Shown here one piece after another: positions 33,227 to 43,770 of a stretch of 48,305 bases of DNA. The DNA comes from Alphaproteobacteria bacterium. GTDB lineage: Bacteria; Myxococcota_A; UBA796; GCA-2862545. The translations under genes were made by a program, and so were the position numbers. The stretch spans positions 1-48,305 of the forward strand of contig JACKEO010000027.1 of assembly GCA_020632955.1 (NCBI GenBank), in the 5' to 3' direction. The notes beneath the pieces are model-generated. The model was not told the DNA's origin and searched no databases. It saw nothing but the letters and a program-made list of their open reading frames with translations. Numbering within the stretch: the stretch's first letter is position 1; every line of letters begins with the position of its first letter.

Positions 33227-35414
33227 GGCTGCTGGGTCCTCACGCCGGGCTCGGCGGCCGTGTGCTTCCAGCCGGGCTGGATCCACCAGCCGCGCGCCCG
33301 CGCCTCGGCGCGCAGCTCCACGTCGTGGCCGTCGAGCAGCAGGGCGTGGTGGGCGAGCAGCATCATGTCGACGTCGCTACGGCTGTCGCCGGCCACGAGG
33401 ACGGGGAGGCGGGGGAGGAAGGCGCGCACCGCCTCGGCCTTGCCCTCGCAGAAGGTGGCGGGAGGCACGATCTCGTCGAGGTAGCGGCCGTCGTCACCGA
33501 GCCGCAGGCGCATGCCGAGCACGTGGTCGGACGGCAGGTCGAGGTCGCGGGCGAGCTCGGCCACCACGGGCTGCGGCGAGGCCGTGACGATCCACACCCC
33601 CCAGCCCCGCGCCTGCATGGCCCGCACCAGGGTCTCCAGCTCGGGCCGGAAGCGGAAGGCGCCCGTGGACAGCAGCTCCCGCGCCAGCGTGGCCAGCTCG
33701 GCGGGCGTGCTGCCGGCGAGCCAGCGGGTGATCTGCGGGTAGGCCACCGCGCGTCCATGCGCCTGGAGCAGCTCGAAGTAGGTGTCGTGCCAGCGGGTGC
33801 CGTGCCGGGCGTCGAGCAGCTTCAGCGTGGTGAGCGAGCAGTCGCCCTCGAGCATCGTGTCGTCCCAGTCGAACACGGCCTGGGGTGGTGCGTCGCCCGG
33901 GGGATGATCGAGCAGGGCGCAGAGCGCGGCGTGGACCTCCGGCGCCCACGCGCCCTGCGGCAGGGCGTGGGGCCCTTCGGGGGCGAAGGCGGCGCGCAGG
34001 GCGGCCTTGTCGAGCTTGCCGGTCGGGTTGCGGGGCAGGTCGGTCACCAGGCGGAGGTCCCGAGGTAGCTTGTACGACGACAGGACGGGACCCAGGGCCG
34101 TGCGGAGGTCGTCGAGGGTGGGGACGGCGCCGGGCTCGGCGACGATCGCGGCCCCCACCCGCTCGCCCAGATCGGGGTCGGGCAGGCCCACCACGGCCGC
34201 GTCGCGCACGCCTGGGAGTTCGCGGAGCGCGTCCTCCACCTCCCGCGGGTACACGTTGAAGCCGCCCACGAGGATCAGCTCGGACCGACGCCCCTGCAGG
34301 TGCACCCAGCCCTGGGCGTCCCGGACGCCCAGGTCGCCGGTGCGCATCCAGCCGTCCACGAGGGCGTCGGCCGTGGCGTCGGGCCGGTCGAGGTAGCCGT
34401 CGAAGACGGACGGGCCCTGCACCCACAGCTCGCCGGCCTCGCCGTCGGGCACGTCGTGACCGCGGGGATCGACGAGACGCAGCCGCACGCCGGGGAGCTC
34501 GCGGCCCACCGCGCCGGGCACCCGAGGCCCGTCGTAGGGGTTCGCCAGCACGATGCCCACCTCGGTCATGCCGTAGCGCTCGAGGATGGCGTGACCGAAC
34601 CTCGCCTCGAAGGCGCGGTGGACCTCGGCCGGCAGGGGTGCGGACCCGCTGGTGACGAGGCGCAGGCTGGCGAGCTGGGCGCGCGTGGCCACCTGCAGCA
34701 GCCGGGTGTGGAAGGTGGGCACGCCCATGAGCACGGTGGCCTGGTGGCGTGCGATCGCCCCGGCCACGTCGGCGGCCTCGAAGGGGTCGCGCCAGATCGT
34801 GGTGGCACCGGCCCAGAGCGCCACGTGCTGGGCGACGATCAGGCCGTGCACGTGGAAGGGAGGCAGGGCGTGCAGGAGGCGATCGGCGGGGACCATCCGC
34901 CAGGCCTCGGCCAGCGTGGCCACGCAGGCCTGCACGTGGCGCTGGCGCAGCGGCGCACCCTTCGGGCGCCCCGTGGTGCCCGAGGTGAACAGCAGCAGGG
35001 CCTCGTCCTCGGCGGTGCCGACCCGCGACGGGGGCAGCCGCGGCGCCCCGGCGAGCTCGGCGACGAGCGTGGCGGCGTCGAGCTGGGCGAGCTCGGGGTG
35101 GGGCCCCACCACCAGCGCGGGGCGGGCGTCCCCCACCACCCGACGCGTCTCGTGCAGGGTGGCCCGCGGGTTCAGCGGCACCGTGCTCACCCCGGCGCCG
35201 AGGGCGGCGAGGTGCACCTCCAGCAGGGCGGGGACCTTCGGGATCTGGAGCACCAGGCGGTCGCCCCGACCCAGGCCGCGCGCGGCCAGCCAGGCCGTGG
35301 CCCGTCCGATCCCGGCGAGCAGGTCGGCGCCCTCGCGCACCGTGCCGTCCGGCAGCACAAGGCGCGGCGGGGCCTCCGCCCACCGCGCGAGGTGGGCGTG
35401 CAGCAGGCCCGGGG

Positions 35415-35418
<4 letters not shown>
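33223..35418 (-). CDS. acyl-CoA synthetase (AMP-ligase) fused to HAD phosphatase
   Basis: 731 aa in two parts. Residues 1 to about 500 are an ANL adenylate-forming ligase: LLLFTSGTTGRPKG (141-154), HALPPFHVHGLIVAQH, ERYGMTEVGI, GWMRTGDLG, GFNVYPREVEDAL, and the catalytic Lys in NPTGKLDKAAL. The closest look is malonyl/medium-chain CoA synthetases. Residues from about 510 are a SerB-type HAD hydrolase: FDWDDTMLEGDCS (DxDxT), WIVTASPQP, and VLVAGDSRSDVDMM. Each part is near full length and has its catalytic residues. Such a fusion is unusual. A single frame with no gap in GC3 argues against an assembly join. Coupled to MopE-like and rnd genes by GTGA overlaps. Confidence 0.9.
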
Positions 35419-37820
<2,402 letters not shown>

Positions 37821-37940
37821 TCGACGTCCTCCGCGAGATCCCCGACACGGGACGGCGCAGCATAGCCGAGGTCGCGGGTGACGACCGGCCAACAGAGGTG
37901 CTACGACCGGGGGCGTGCCTGGCTGGCCGTGGAGGCTCGC

Positions 37941-38666
37941 GTGCTCCGACCCCCCGTTCCCTCGATCCTCCTGCCCGGACTGCTCCTGGGCACCACCCTC
38001 GTCGCCGGCGGCTGCGCCCCGTCGGCGCCCCCCACCTTCGAGGGTCGGCGGGTGTACGAGGCCTTCCCCTTCGAGCCCGCCGGTCGCGAGTGGGACTACA
38101 AGTCCGACAACGCCGACCTGTCCTACCGGATGGTGGGCCTGCAGGCCGAGAAGGCCGAGACGGTCGAGACCTCCACGAAGCTCTGGCAGATCGACGTCAC
38201 CGCCCAGTGCTTCAACGACACGGGCGCCTGCGCCGACCTCGACATGGACGGCAACGCCCAGGACATCGACGAGACCGTGCTCGAGGTGTGGAAGATCTCC
38301 GCCGAGTTCATCTCGGGCGTGCGCGTGTGGCAGATGGGCGAGGTGGTGTACGACCCGCCCGTGCTGCTCGTGGAGGGCCGCGCCCAGGTGGGCGACGTGG
38401 TGGAGACCACCAGCGGCGGCATCACCTTCACCTCCACCTACGAGGGCCCGGAGGACTGCCCCGGCAGCTACTTCGAGGTCGACACCGACGCCGGCGAGGA
38501 GCGCGTGGAGTGCGAGAAGATCGTGGTCACCGACGCGGGCGCGGGATCGCTGCTGGCGGGCACGTGGTGGGCGGTGGCGCCGTACGGGATCGTGCAGTTC
38601 CAGCGGGAGGTCGACCAGGGGTCGACGTGGTCGATGCGGAAGTTCAAGGACGAGAGCTCGCGGTGA
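37941..38666 (+). CDS. lipoprotein of unknown function
   Basis: 241 aa. A lipoprotein signal (LRPPVPSILLPGLLLGTTLVAGGC) with lipobox VAGGC gives the start choice at GTG 37941; GTG 37929 or ATG-less upstream starts are also possible. The mature part is rich in beta-type strands and Asp/Glu: WDYKSDNADLSYRMVGLQ, KLWQIDVTAQCF, WKISAEFISGVRVWQMGEVVY, GGITFTSTYEG, TWWAVAPYGIVQFQREV. No family is recognised. Myxococcota genomes carry many such outer-membrane lipoproteins with a single fold of about 200 residues. GTGACG at 37878-37883 and TACGAC at 37902-37907 may be its promoter. Confidence 0.75.
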   Translation: MLRPPVPSILLPGLLLGTTLVAGGCAPSAPPTFEGRRVYEAFPFEPAGREWDYKSDNADLSYRMVGLQAEKAETVETSTKLWQIDVTAQCFNDTGACADLDMDGNAQDIDETVLEVWKISAEFISGVRVWQMGEVVYDPPVLLVEGRAQVGDVVETTSGGITFTSTYEGPEDCPGSYFEVDTDAGEERVECEKIVVTDAGAGSLLAGTWWAVAPYGIVQFQREVDQGSTWSMRKFKDESSR

Positions 38667-38849
38667 GCTGAGGGGGCTTCGGGCGGGGGGTGGTTGGGGC
38701 CGCCACGGAGGCACAGAGGGCGCAGAGGCCGGCACAGAGGTGGCGGGGGTGGGGCGCTGGGGCTGTGTGGGTGGGGGGGCCTCAGGCCGGGGGCTGGGGC
38801 GGTGTGGCTGGGTGTTTTTTGGGGTCGGGGCGGGGCCTTCGGGTGGTGG
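38667..38849. other. G-rich gene-free stretch with short AGAGG repeats
   Basis: G-rich on the + strand. It contains CCACGGAGGCACAGAGG (38703-38719), then GCGCAGAGG and GCACAGAGG copies within 22 bases, and a TTTTTT run at 38815-38820. No coding frame is supported. The AGAGG pattern resembles short dispersed repeats seen in many environmental bacteria, but this is from memory only. Confidence 0.4.
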
Positions 38850-38905
38850 GAGGCTGCTTGCGCAGCCTCTCGGGACGGGGCTTGGGAGGCTGCTTGCGCA
38901 GCCTC
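38850..38905. terminator. two identical hairpins between convergent genes
   Basis: The 20-mer GAGGCTGCTTGCGCAGCCTC occurs twice (38850-38869 and 38886-38905). Each copy is a perfect 8-bp stem (GAGGCTGC/GCAGCCTC) with a 4-base loop. They lie between the convergent lipoprotein (+) and PKD (-) genes. A double bidirectional terminator is the simplest reading; no long T run follows directly. Confidence 0.65.
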
Positions 38906-38913
38906 TTGGGGCG

Positions 38914-39669
38914 CTACTTGGCCTGGACGGTCATGGTGTCGGGGGCGCTGGAGGCGCGGCCGTCGTGGACCGTGAGGGTGGCGGTGTAGCTGCCGGATTC
39001 CGTGGCGAGGAAGGACGGGGAGACGGCGGTGGCGGGGTTGGAGACGCCGGAGAGTGTGACGGGGGCGCTCGGGCCGGTGACGGTCCAGTGGTAGGTGAGC
39101 GGGTCGCCGTCGGGGTCATGGCTGCCTGCGCCGCTCAGGTGGACGGTGGTGCCCACGGCCACGGTCTGGTCGAGGCCGGCGTTGGCGATGGGGCGGTTGT
39201 TCGCGGCGAGCACGGTGAGGTCGCGGGAGATCGCGTCGGTGGCCCGGCCGTCGTCCACGGTGAGGCGGATCGTGAAGGCGCCCTCGCGGTCGAGGAAGAT
39301 GTTGGCCAGCGAGCCGTCGGGGTTGAGGATGCCCGTGTTCGCCCCGGCGGGCCACGCCGTGACCTCCCAGGCGAAGGTGAGGTCGTCGCCGTCGGGGTCG
39401 TAGGAGCTGGCGCCGTCCAGGGTGATCGTGTCGTTCATGAAGAGGTCGCCGCGGAAGGGCTCGAAGACCGCCACCGGCGGGGTGTTCGCGCGGCCCGTGT
39501 CCACCGGCCCCGTGTCGCCGCTGTCGGTCGGGGTGTCGGTGTCGAGCCCGTCGGTGTCGCTGTCGGCCTGCTGCGTGCAGTCGGTGTCGCAGGTGGCCAG
39601 CTCGCGGGGCCGGGCGCCCTGGTTGCACGCCGCGAGGGCGAGGGAGGACCAGAGGAGTCGCCGCCTCAC
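38914..39669 (-). CDS. PKD-repeat lipoprotein (fourth of four)
   Basis: 251 aa. Lipoprotein signal MRRRLLWSSLALAACNQ with lipobox ALAAC, an Asp/Thr/Ser linker (DSDTDGLDTDTPTDSGDTG), then two PKD-type repeats. The first holds DGASSYDPDGDDLTFAW and the second HLSGAGSHDPDGDPLTYHW, each ending in a TVDDGRA/TVHDGRA strand. No C-terminal anchor is present and the protein ends at TMTVQAK. PKD domains act as surface spacers or carbohydrate/protein contact modules. The GTG 39669 start overlaps the stop of the third gene (GTGA). Last gene of a four-gene tandem run read leftward. Confidence 0.88.
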   Translation of the reverse strand: MRRRLLWSSLALAACNQGARPRELATCDTDCTQQADSDTDGLDTDTPTDSGDTGPVDTGRANTPPVAVFEPFRGDLFMNDTITLDGASSYDPDGDDLTFAWEVTAWPAGANTGILNPDGSLANIFLDREGAFTIRLTVDDGRATDAISRDLTVLAANNRPIANAGLDQTVAVGTTVHLSGAGSHDPDGDPLTYHWTVTGPSAPVTLSGVSNPATAVSPSFLATESGSYTATLTVHDGRASSAPDTMTVQAK

Positions 39670-40547
39670 AGCTTGGCCTGGATGATCGCGCTGTCGGGCT
39701 GGCTCCACAGCTCGCCGTCGTAGACCTTCAGCGTCGCCGTGTAGAAGCCCCCGTCACTCGCGGTGAAGGAGGGCGAGATGGCGGTGGCGGGGTTCGAGGC
39801 GCCGGTCAGGCTCACGGCGCCGAAGGGCCCGTTGACGGTCCAGTGGTACTCGAGCGGGTCCCCGTCCGGATCCGCGCTCTGCGCGCCACTGAGGTACACG
39901 AGGCTTCCGATCGTCACGGTCTGGTCGAAGCCGGCGTTCGCGATCGGAGCCCTGTTCGCGGGCAGCACCGTGAGGTCGAGGGTGTCGGAGCTGGTGAGCT
40001 GGCCATCCGACACGCTGAGCCGCAGCGTGTACGCGCCGGCCTTGTCCACGTAGAGGCTCGGGTCGGCGAAGCTGACGTTCTGGAGGGAGGGCGCCGAACC
40101 GGCGGGCTTCGTGAGCACGACCCAGGCGAAGGAGATCGTGTCGCCGTCGGGATCCGTGCTGCCGGAGCCGTCCAGGTCGATGACGTCGAACTCGCGGAGG
40201 GGTCCCTGGACGGCGGCGATCACCACGGTGGGCGGGCGGTTGCCGCTGCCGGAGTCGCCGGAGTCACCCGTGTCTCCAGAGTCCCCGGAGTCTCCGGAGT
40301 CGCCGGAATCACCCGTGTCGCCGGAGTCGCCCGCGCTGCTCGTGTCTCCCGAGTCGCCCGCGCTGCTCGTGTCTCCGGAGTCGTCCGCAGCCGTGTCGGA
40401 GTCCGCGGCGGTGTCGCGGGAGTCGGTGACGTCCTCGCAGCCGGTGTCGCCCGAGTCGCAGTCGCCGAGCACCAGGGTGGCCTTCCCGGGGCCGGGGCCA
40501 CAGGCGGCGAGGGTCAGCAGCGGGAGGAGGAGGCGCGCCGAGGTCAT
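39666..40547 (-). CDS. PKD-repeat lipoprotein (third of four)
   Basis: 293 aa. Signal MTSARLLLPLLTLAACGPG with lipobox LAAC. It has a long low-complexity linker of Ser-Gly-Asp/Asp-Thr units (residues about 35-95), then two PKD-type repeats (DGSGSTDPDGDTISFAW and LSGAQSADPDGDPLEYHW, with NRPPTVVIAA and NRAPIANAGFDQT entries). It ends in IIQAKL without a C-terminal TM tail. The linker probably spans the space from the lipid anchor to the repeats. The ATG at 40547 is chosen for the signal. A 16-base gap separates it from the gene upstream and the stop is shared with the next GTG. Confidence 0.88.
   Translation of the reverse strand: MTSARLLLPLLTLAACGPGPGKATLVLGDCDSGDTGCEDVTDSRDTAADSDTAADDSGDTSSAGDSGDTSSAGDSGDTGDSGDSGDSGDSGDTGDSGDSGSGNRPPTVVIAAVQGPLREFDVIDLDGSGSTDPDGDTISFAWVVLTKPAGSAPSLQNVSFADPSLYVDKAGAYTLRLSVSDGQLTSSDTLDLTVLPANRAPIANAGFDQTVTIGSLVYLSGAQSADPDGDPLEYHWTVNGPFGAVSLTGASNPATAISPSFTASDGGFYTATLKVYDGELWSQPDSAIIQAKL
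40249..40395. repeat. short in-gene repeat encoding a Ser-Gly-Asp linker
   Basis: Imperfect 9-base units (forward-strand form gtctccgga/gtcgccgga/gtcacccgt) plus two copies of a longer unit ending in GCGCTGCTC. They encode the SGD/GDT linker of the third PKD lipoprotein. The repetition is likely to change length by recombination or slippage without frame loss. Confidence 0.8.
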
Positions 40548-40563
40548 GCGATCCCACCCGGGG

Positions 40564-41526
40564 TCAGTCGTCGCGGCGACGGTAGCCCAGGGCGACCAGG
40601 ATGGGGAGGACGAGCAGGCCGCCGGATCCCGCGAGGTCGCCCGCGGTGAAGGCGGCCTCGGCCTGGGCCACCGGCTCGGCGCAGTCGGTGGCGCAGTCGG
40701 AGCAGCCGCCGGAGGAGGAGCTGCCGCCCACGCCGCCGGCGTTGCTGGAGCTGCTGGTGCTGTCACGCACGGTGACGGTGACCGTGTCGGGATCGGAGCG
40801 CAGCTCGCCGTCGTCCACCTCGAGGGTGATCGTGTAGAAGCCCACGGCGGCGGCGTAGAAGGACGGGCTCACCGCCGTGCCGGGGTTCGAGGCCCCGTTG
40901 AGCGAGATGCTGCCCGTGGGGCCGCGTGCGGTCCAGTGGTACTCGAGCTCGTCCCCATCGGGATCGGTGCTGCCGGCGCCCGACAGGTAGACCGTGGTGT
41001 TCACGGTGACCGACTGGTCGAGCCCGGCGTCGGCGGTGGGGCGTCGGTTGCCCGTGGCCACGTTCAGCGCCACGTCGGCGCTGTCGTTCGCGCGCCCGTC
41101 GTCCACCGTGAGGCGCACGACGTAGCGGCCGGCCCGATCGAAGGAGAGGTCGCCGATCGACCGCGACGCGTTGAGGATGGACGCCTTCGAGCCCGTGGGC
41201 TTCTCGGTGAGCTCCCAGGCCCAGGTGAGCGGGTCGTCGTCGGGATCCGTGGACGGCGTGCCGTCGAGCACCACGTCGTCGCCCACCACCAGGTCGGAGC
41301 GCGGACGGACGATCACCGCGCGGGGCGGCTGGTTGGGCGTCTGGTCGTCGCGCCCGATGCGCCCGCCGCTGTCGGAGGTGTCGCTGGTGTCGCGACCCTT
41401 GCCCGCGTCGGGGTCCTCGAAGGGCGCGCGCTGCTCGGGCGGGAACAGGGCGTCGCAGGCCAGGCCCGTGGCGAGCACGGAGGCCACGGCCAGCAGGCGC
41501 ACGGGCAACGGGCGGAACGGGAGCAT
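40564..41526 (-). CDS. PKD-repeat lipoprotein with C-terminal sorting-like tail (second of four)
   Basis: 320 aa. Lipoprotein signal MLPFRPLPVRLLAVASVLATGLAC (lipobox TGLAC). The linker is short (DTSDTSDSGG). Two PKD-type repeats follow, with DGTPSTDPDDDPLTWAW and LSGAGSTDPDGDELEYHW. After them come a Ser/Gly/Cys stretch (GGSSSSGGCSDCATDC) and a hydrophobic helix GSGGLLVLPILVALGYRRRDD. So this protein has both an N-terminal lipobox and a Cys-TM-Arg tail of MYXO-CTERM type, a rare double signal. It has exactly the length of its upstream neighbour, with matching domain order, and is clearly a duplicate. Confidence 0.9.
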   Translation of the reverse strand: MLPFRPLPVRLLAVASVLATGLACDALFPPEQRAPFEDPDAGKGRDTSDTSDSGGRIGRDDQTPNQPPRAVIVRPRSDLVVGDDVVLDGTPSTDPDDDPLTWAWELTEKPTGSKASILNASRSIGDLSFDRAGRYVVRLTVDDGRANDSADVALNVATGNRRPTADAGLDQSVTVNTTVYLSGAGSTDPDGDELEYHWTARGPTGSISLNGASNPGTAVSPSFYAAAVGFYTITLEVDDGELRSDPDTVTVTVRDSTSSSSNAGGVGGSSSSGGCSDCATDCAEPVAQAEAAFTAGDLAGSGGLLVLPILVALGYRRRDD

Positions 41527-41601
41527 CGACGGACCCCCAGGGGTGGCGTCGACCCGACGCCCGCCGGGCCCGCGTGTGCGACGCGGACCCGACCGAAGGA
41601 C

Positions 41602-42564
41602 TCAGTCCTCTTCGCGGCGCCGGTAGCCGAAGGCCACGAGCATCGGCAGGACGAGCAGGCCGCCGGAGCTGGCCAGATCACCGGCCGTCCACGACTGCTG
41701 CGCCGCCACGCCCAGATCCTCGCTGCAGCCCAGGTCGCAGCCGCTGGAGCTGGACGAGCCGCCGATGTTGTTGGCCGAGCTGCCGGAGCTGTCGCGCGCC
41801 TGCACGGTCATCGTGTCGGGCTGGCTCCAGAGCTCGCCGTCGAAGACGCGCAGCGTGACGCTGTAGAAGCCCGCCTGCGAGGCGAAGAAGCTGGGGCTGA
41901 TCGCCGTGCCGGGGTTGGAGGCGCCCGAGAGCGAGACCGCGCCCGAGGGCCCGTTCACCTTCCACTCGTACTCGAGGTCGTTGCCGTCGGGATCGGAGCT
42001 GCCCGCGCCGCTGAGGTAGACCGTGGTGTTGATCTCGACCGTCTGGTCGAGGCCGGCGTCGGCCTTGGGCGGGTTGTTGCCCGACAGCGCGGTGAGGCGG
42101 ATCTCGGCCTTGTCGTTGGCCTTGCCGTCGTCGACCACGAGCTCGATGCGGTACTCGCCCACCTTGTCGAGGAAGAGATCCCCGATGGCGTTGGTGGCGT
42201 TGAGGATGCTGGTGGAGGAGCCGGGGGGCTTCTGCAGCAGCGTCCACGCGTAGGTGAGCGTGTCGTTCTGGTCGATGTCGCTGGAGCCCGAGCCGTCGAG
42301 GGTGACGGTGTCGTCCTTGAAGAGATCGCCCTGGGGCCGCACGATCACGGCGCGGGGCGGGTTGTTCGACGCCACGCCGTTGTTGCCGCCGTTCGCGCCG
42401 CCACCCGAGGTGTCGGCCGTGTCGTCGGGCTCGCCCGTGTCGTCGCTGCCGGCCTTGTCGGGATCGGTGCCGGGCAGGCCGCTGGACGTGGTGGGCGCCA
42501 GCGCATCGCACGCCAGACCGGTGGCGAGGAGCGCAGTGACCAGGAGGAGACGCGGGTGGGACAT
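41602..42564 (-). CDS. PKD-repeat lipoprotein with C-terminal sorting-like tail (first of four)
   Basis: 320 aa. Signal MSHPRLLLVTALLATGLAC with lipobox TGLAC; a DDTGEPDDTADTSGGG linker; PKD-type repeats with DGSGSSDIDQNDTLTYAW and LSGAGSSDPDGNDLEYEW; then GGSSSSSGCDLGCSED and the hydrophobic tail SSGGLLVLPMLVAFGYRRREED. It is near-identical in plan to the second gene and probably first in the transcript, since the 105 bases upstream are gene-free. The ATG at 42564 follows a GGTCCG region without a strong ribosome site. Function is unknown; cell-surface display is inferred from the two sorting signals. Confidence 0.9.
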   Translation of the reverse strand: MSHPRLLLVTALLATGLACDALAPTTSSGLPGTDPDKAGSDDTGEPDDTADTSGGGANGGNNGVASNNPPRAVIVRPQGDLFKDDTVTLDGSGSSDIDQNDTLTYAWTLLQKPPGSSTSILNATNAIGDLFLDKVGEYRIELVVDDGKANDKAEIRLTALSGNNPPKADAGLDQTVEINTTVYLSGAGSSDPDGNDLEYEWKVNGPSGAVSLSGASNPGTAISPSFFASQAGFYSVTLRVFDGELWSQPDTMTVQARDSSGSSANNIGGSSSSSGCDLGCSEDLGVAAQQSWTAGDLASSGGLLVLPMLVAFGYRRREED

Positions 42565-42669
42565 GAGACGGACCCCTGCGGAGGCGCACGTGAGGTGACC
42601 CGTGGATGTTAGCACGCGACCACGAGGGTTGCAGGACGACCTTCGGCCTCCCCCAGATCCCCTGGAGAC

Positions 42670-42939
42670 GTGGTGCGCATCCTCAACCGATCCGGTGTCC
42701 TCGTGCACTACGAGCTCAAGGCGGGGCCATTGCGCATGACCATGTCGACGGCCTTCCTGGAGGACGGCGAGGACGAGGAGTGGGACTCGCCGTACCGCCA
42801 GCACCAGGTGGACGGCGCCTGCGAGCTGCACGTGATCGTGGACGACCTGCCGCACGTGCTCGAGGCCGACGAGCGCGACACGGTGGTGATCGAGGCGGCC
42901 GACGGCGGCGGCGTGGCCCTACGGCGCATCCCCGGCTGA
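42670..42939 (+). CDS. small protein of unknown function
   Basis: 89 aa, acidic, no signal peptide. It begins VVRILNRSGVLVHYELKAGPLRMTMSTAFLEDGEDEEW, has a central CELHVIVDDLPHVLEA strand pair, and ends VALRRIPG. No family is recognised; short strands with an acidic loop suggest a small beta domain. The GTG at 42670 has CTGGAGAC just upstream as ribosome site; GTG 42673 is next to it. Codon third positions are GC-rich in this frame. The end overlaps the convergent DUF1460-type gene by 21 bases. Confidence 0.6.
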   Translation: MVRILNRSGVLVHYELKAGPLRMTMSTAFLEDGEDEEWDSPYRQHQVDGACELHVIVDDLPHVLEADERDTVVIEAADGGGVALRRIPG

Positions 42940-43770
42940 CCCGCCCTGCGGCACGGGCTCCAGCACCACCACCCCGGCCACCGGCCACACCCGGTAGGTG
43001 GCGAGGTGGTCGAGGTACCAGGCGAGCCCGGTGTCGGTGACCTTGCGCGCCGACCGCATCTGGCTGGCGTGGCGCAGCACCCGACGCCCGTCCACGTCGA
43101 GCACGAGGCCGAGGTGGGTCACCCAGAAGGGATGGTCGGCGCGGTCGGCGCGCACCACCAGCAGCACGCTCCCGGGCGTCAGGCGCCCCACGGCCTGCCG
43201 CGCGGCGTCGAGAGGGAGGTAGGCGATCGACAGCTCCCCCTGGGGGAGGCGTTCGTCGGGGTGGGGGAAGGCGGCGCGATCGGGCCAGCGCGCCCAGTCC
43301 TCGGCGGTGAGCACCCGGGTGTGGCGGGCAGGGGTGCCGTAGCGGGCGGTGGTGTCGCGGAGCAGCCCGGCGGCCAGGGCGCCGGGGATCCACTCCGCCT
43401 CCATGAAGTGGTGGCGGGCGGCGTGGCCGGGTGGCTGGTCGCCGTAGCGCAGCGTGGCGCGCAGGCGGCTCGTCGCCTCGGGGCCGTCGCCGAGGGTGAG
43501 CGCGAGCACGGCCTCCACGAAGGTCAGGCAGTCGAAGGCGTCGTACCGGGCGGGCGGATCGGGGTCGTGACCGAAGCCCTCCCCCTCGGGATCGGCGGCG
43601 TAGGGGGCGCCGAGCAGGGGGGTGGACACCGCGCGCATGCGCTCGGCGAGGGGGGCTCCGCGCGTGCGCACCTCGGCCTCGGCCACGGCGGCCGGGACGG
43701 GGTGGCGGGGGACCGGGGCCGGGGGCTCGGTCGCCAGGGCCGCGGCGAGCAGCAGGGCGGCGAGGCTCAC
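42919..43770 (-). CDS. DUF1460-type N-acetylmuramoyl-L-alanine amidase-like exported protein
   Basis: 283 aa. Signal peptide (VSLAALLLAAALATEPPAP), then an NlpC/P60-like papain fold. The proposed nucleophile is Cys81 in YDAFDCLTFVEAVLAL, the family landmark. HHFMEAEWIPG, SVLLVVRADRADHPFWVTHLGLVLDV (His) and a VLRHASQMRSARKVTD segment follow. DUF1460 proteins cut or bind peptidoglycan peptides in the periplasm. The GTG start at 43770 is coupled to the upstream stop (GTGA). It overlaps the convergent small gene by 21 bases. Confidence 0.87.
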   Translation of the reverse strand: MSLAALLLAAALATEPPAPVPRHPVPAAVAEAEVRTRGAPLAERMRAVSTPLLGAPYAADPEGEGFGHDPDPPARYDAFDCLTFVEAVLALTLGDGPEATSRLRATLRYGDQPPGHAARHHFMEAEWIPGALAAGLLRDTTARYGTPARHTRVLTAEDWARWPDRAAFPHPDERLPQGELSIAYLPLDAARQAVGRLTPGSVLLVVRADRADHPFWVTHLGLVLDVDGRRVLRHASQMRSARKVTDTGLAWYLDHLATYRVWPVAGVVVLEPVPQGGSAGDAP

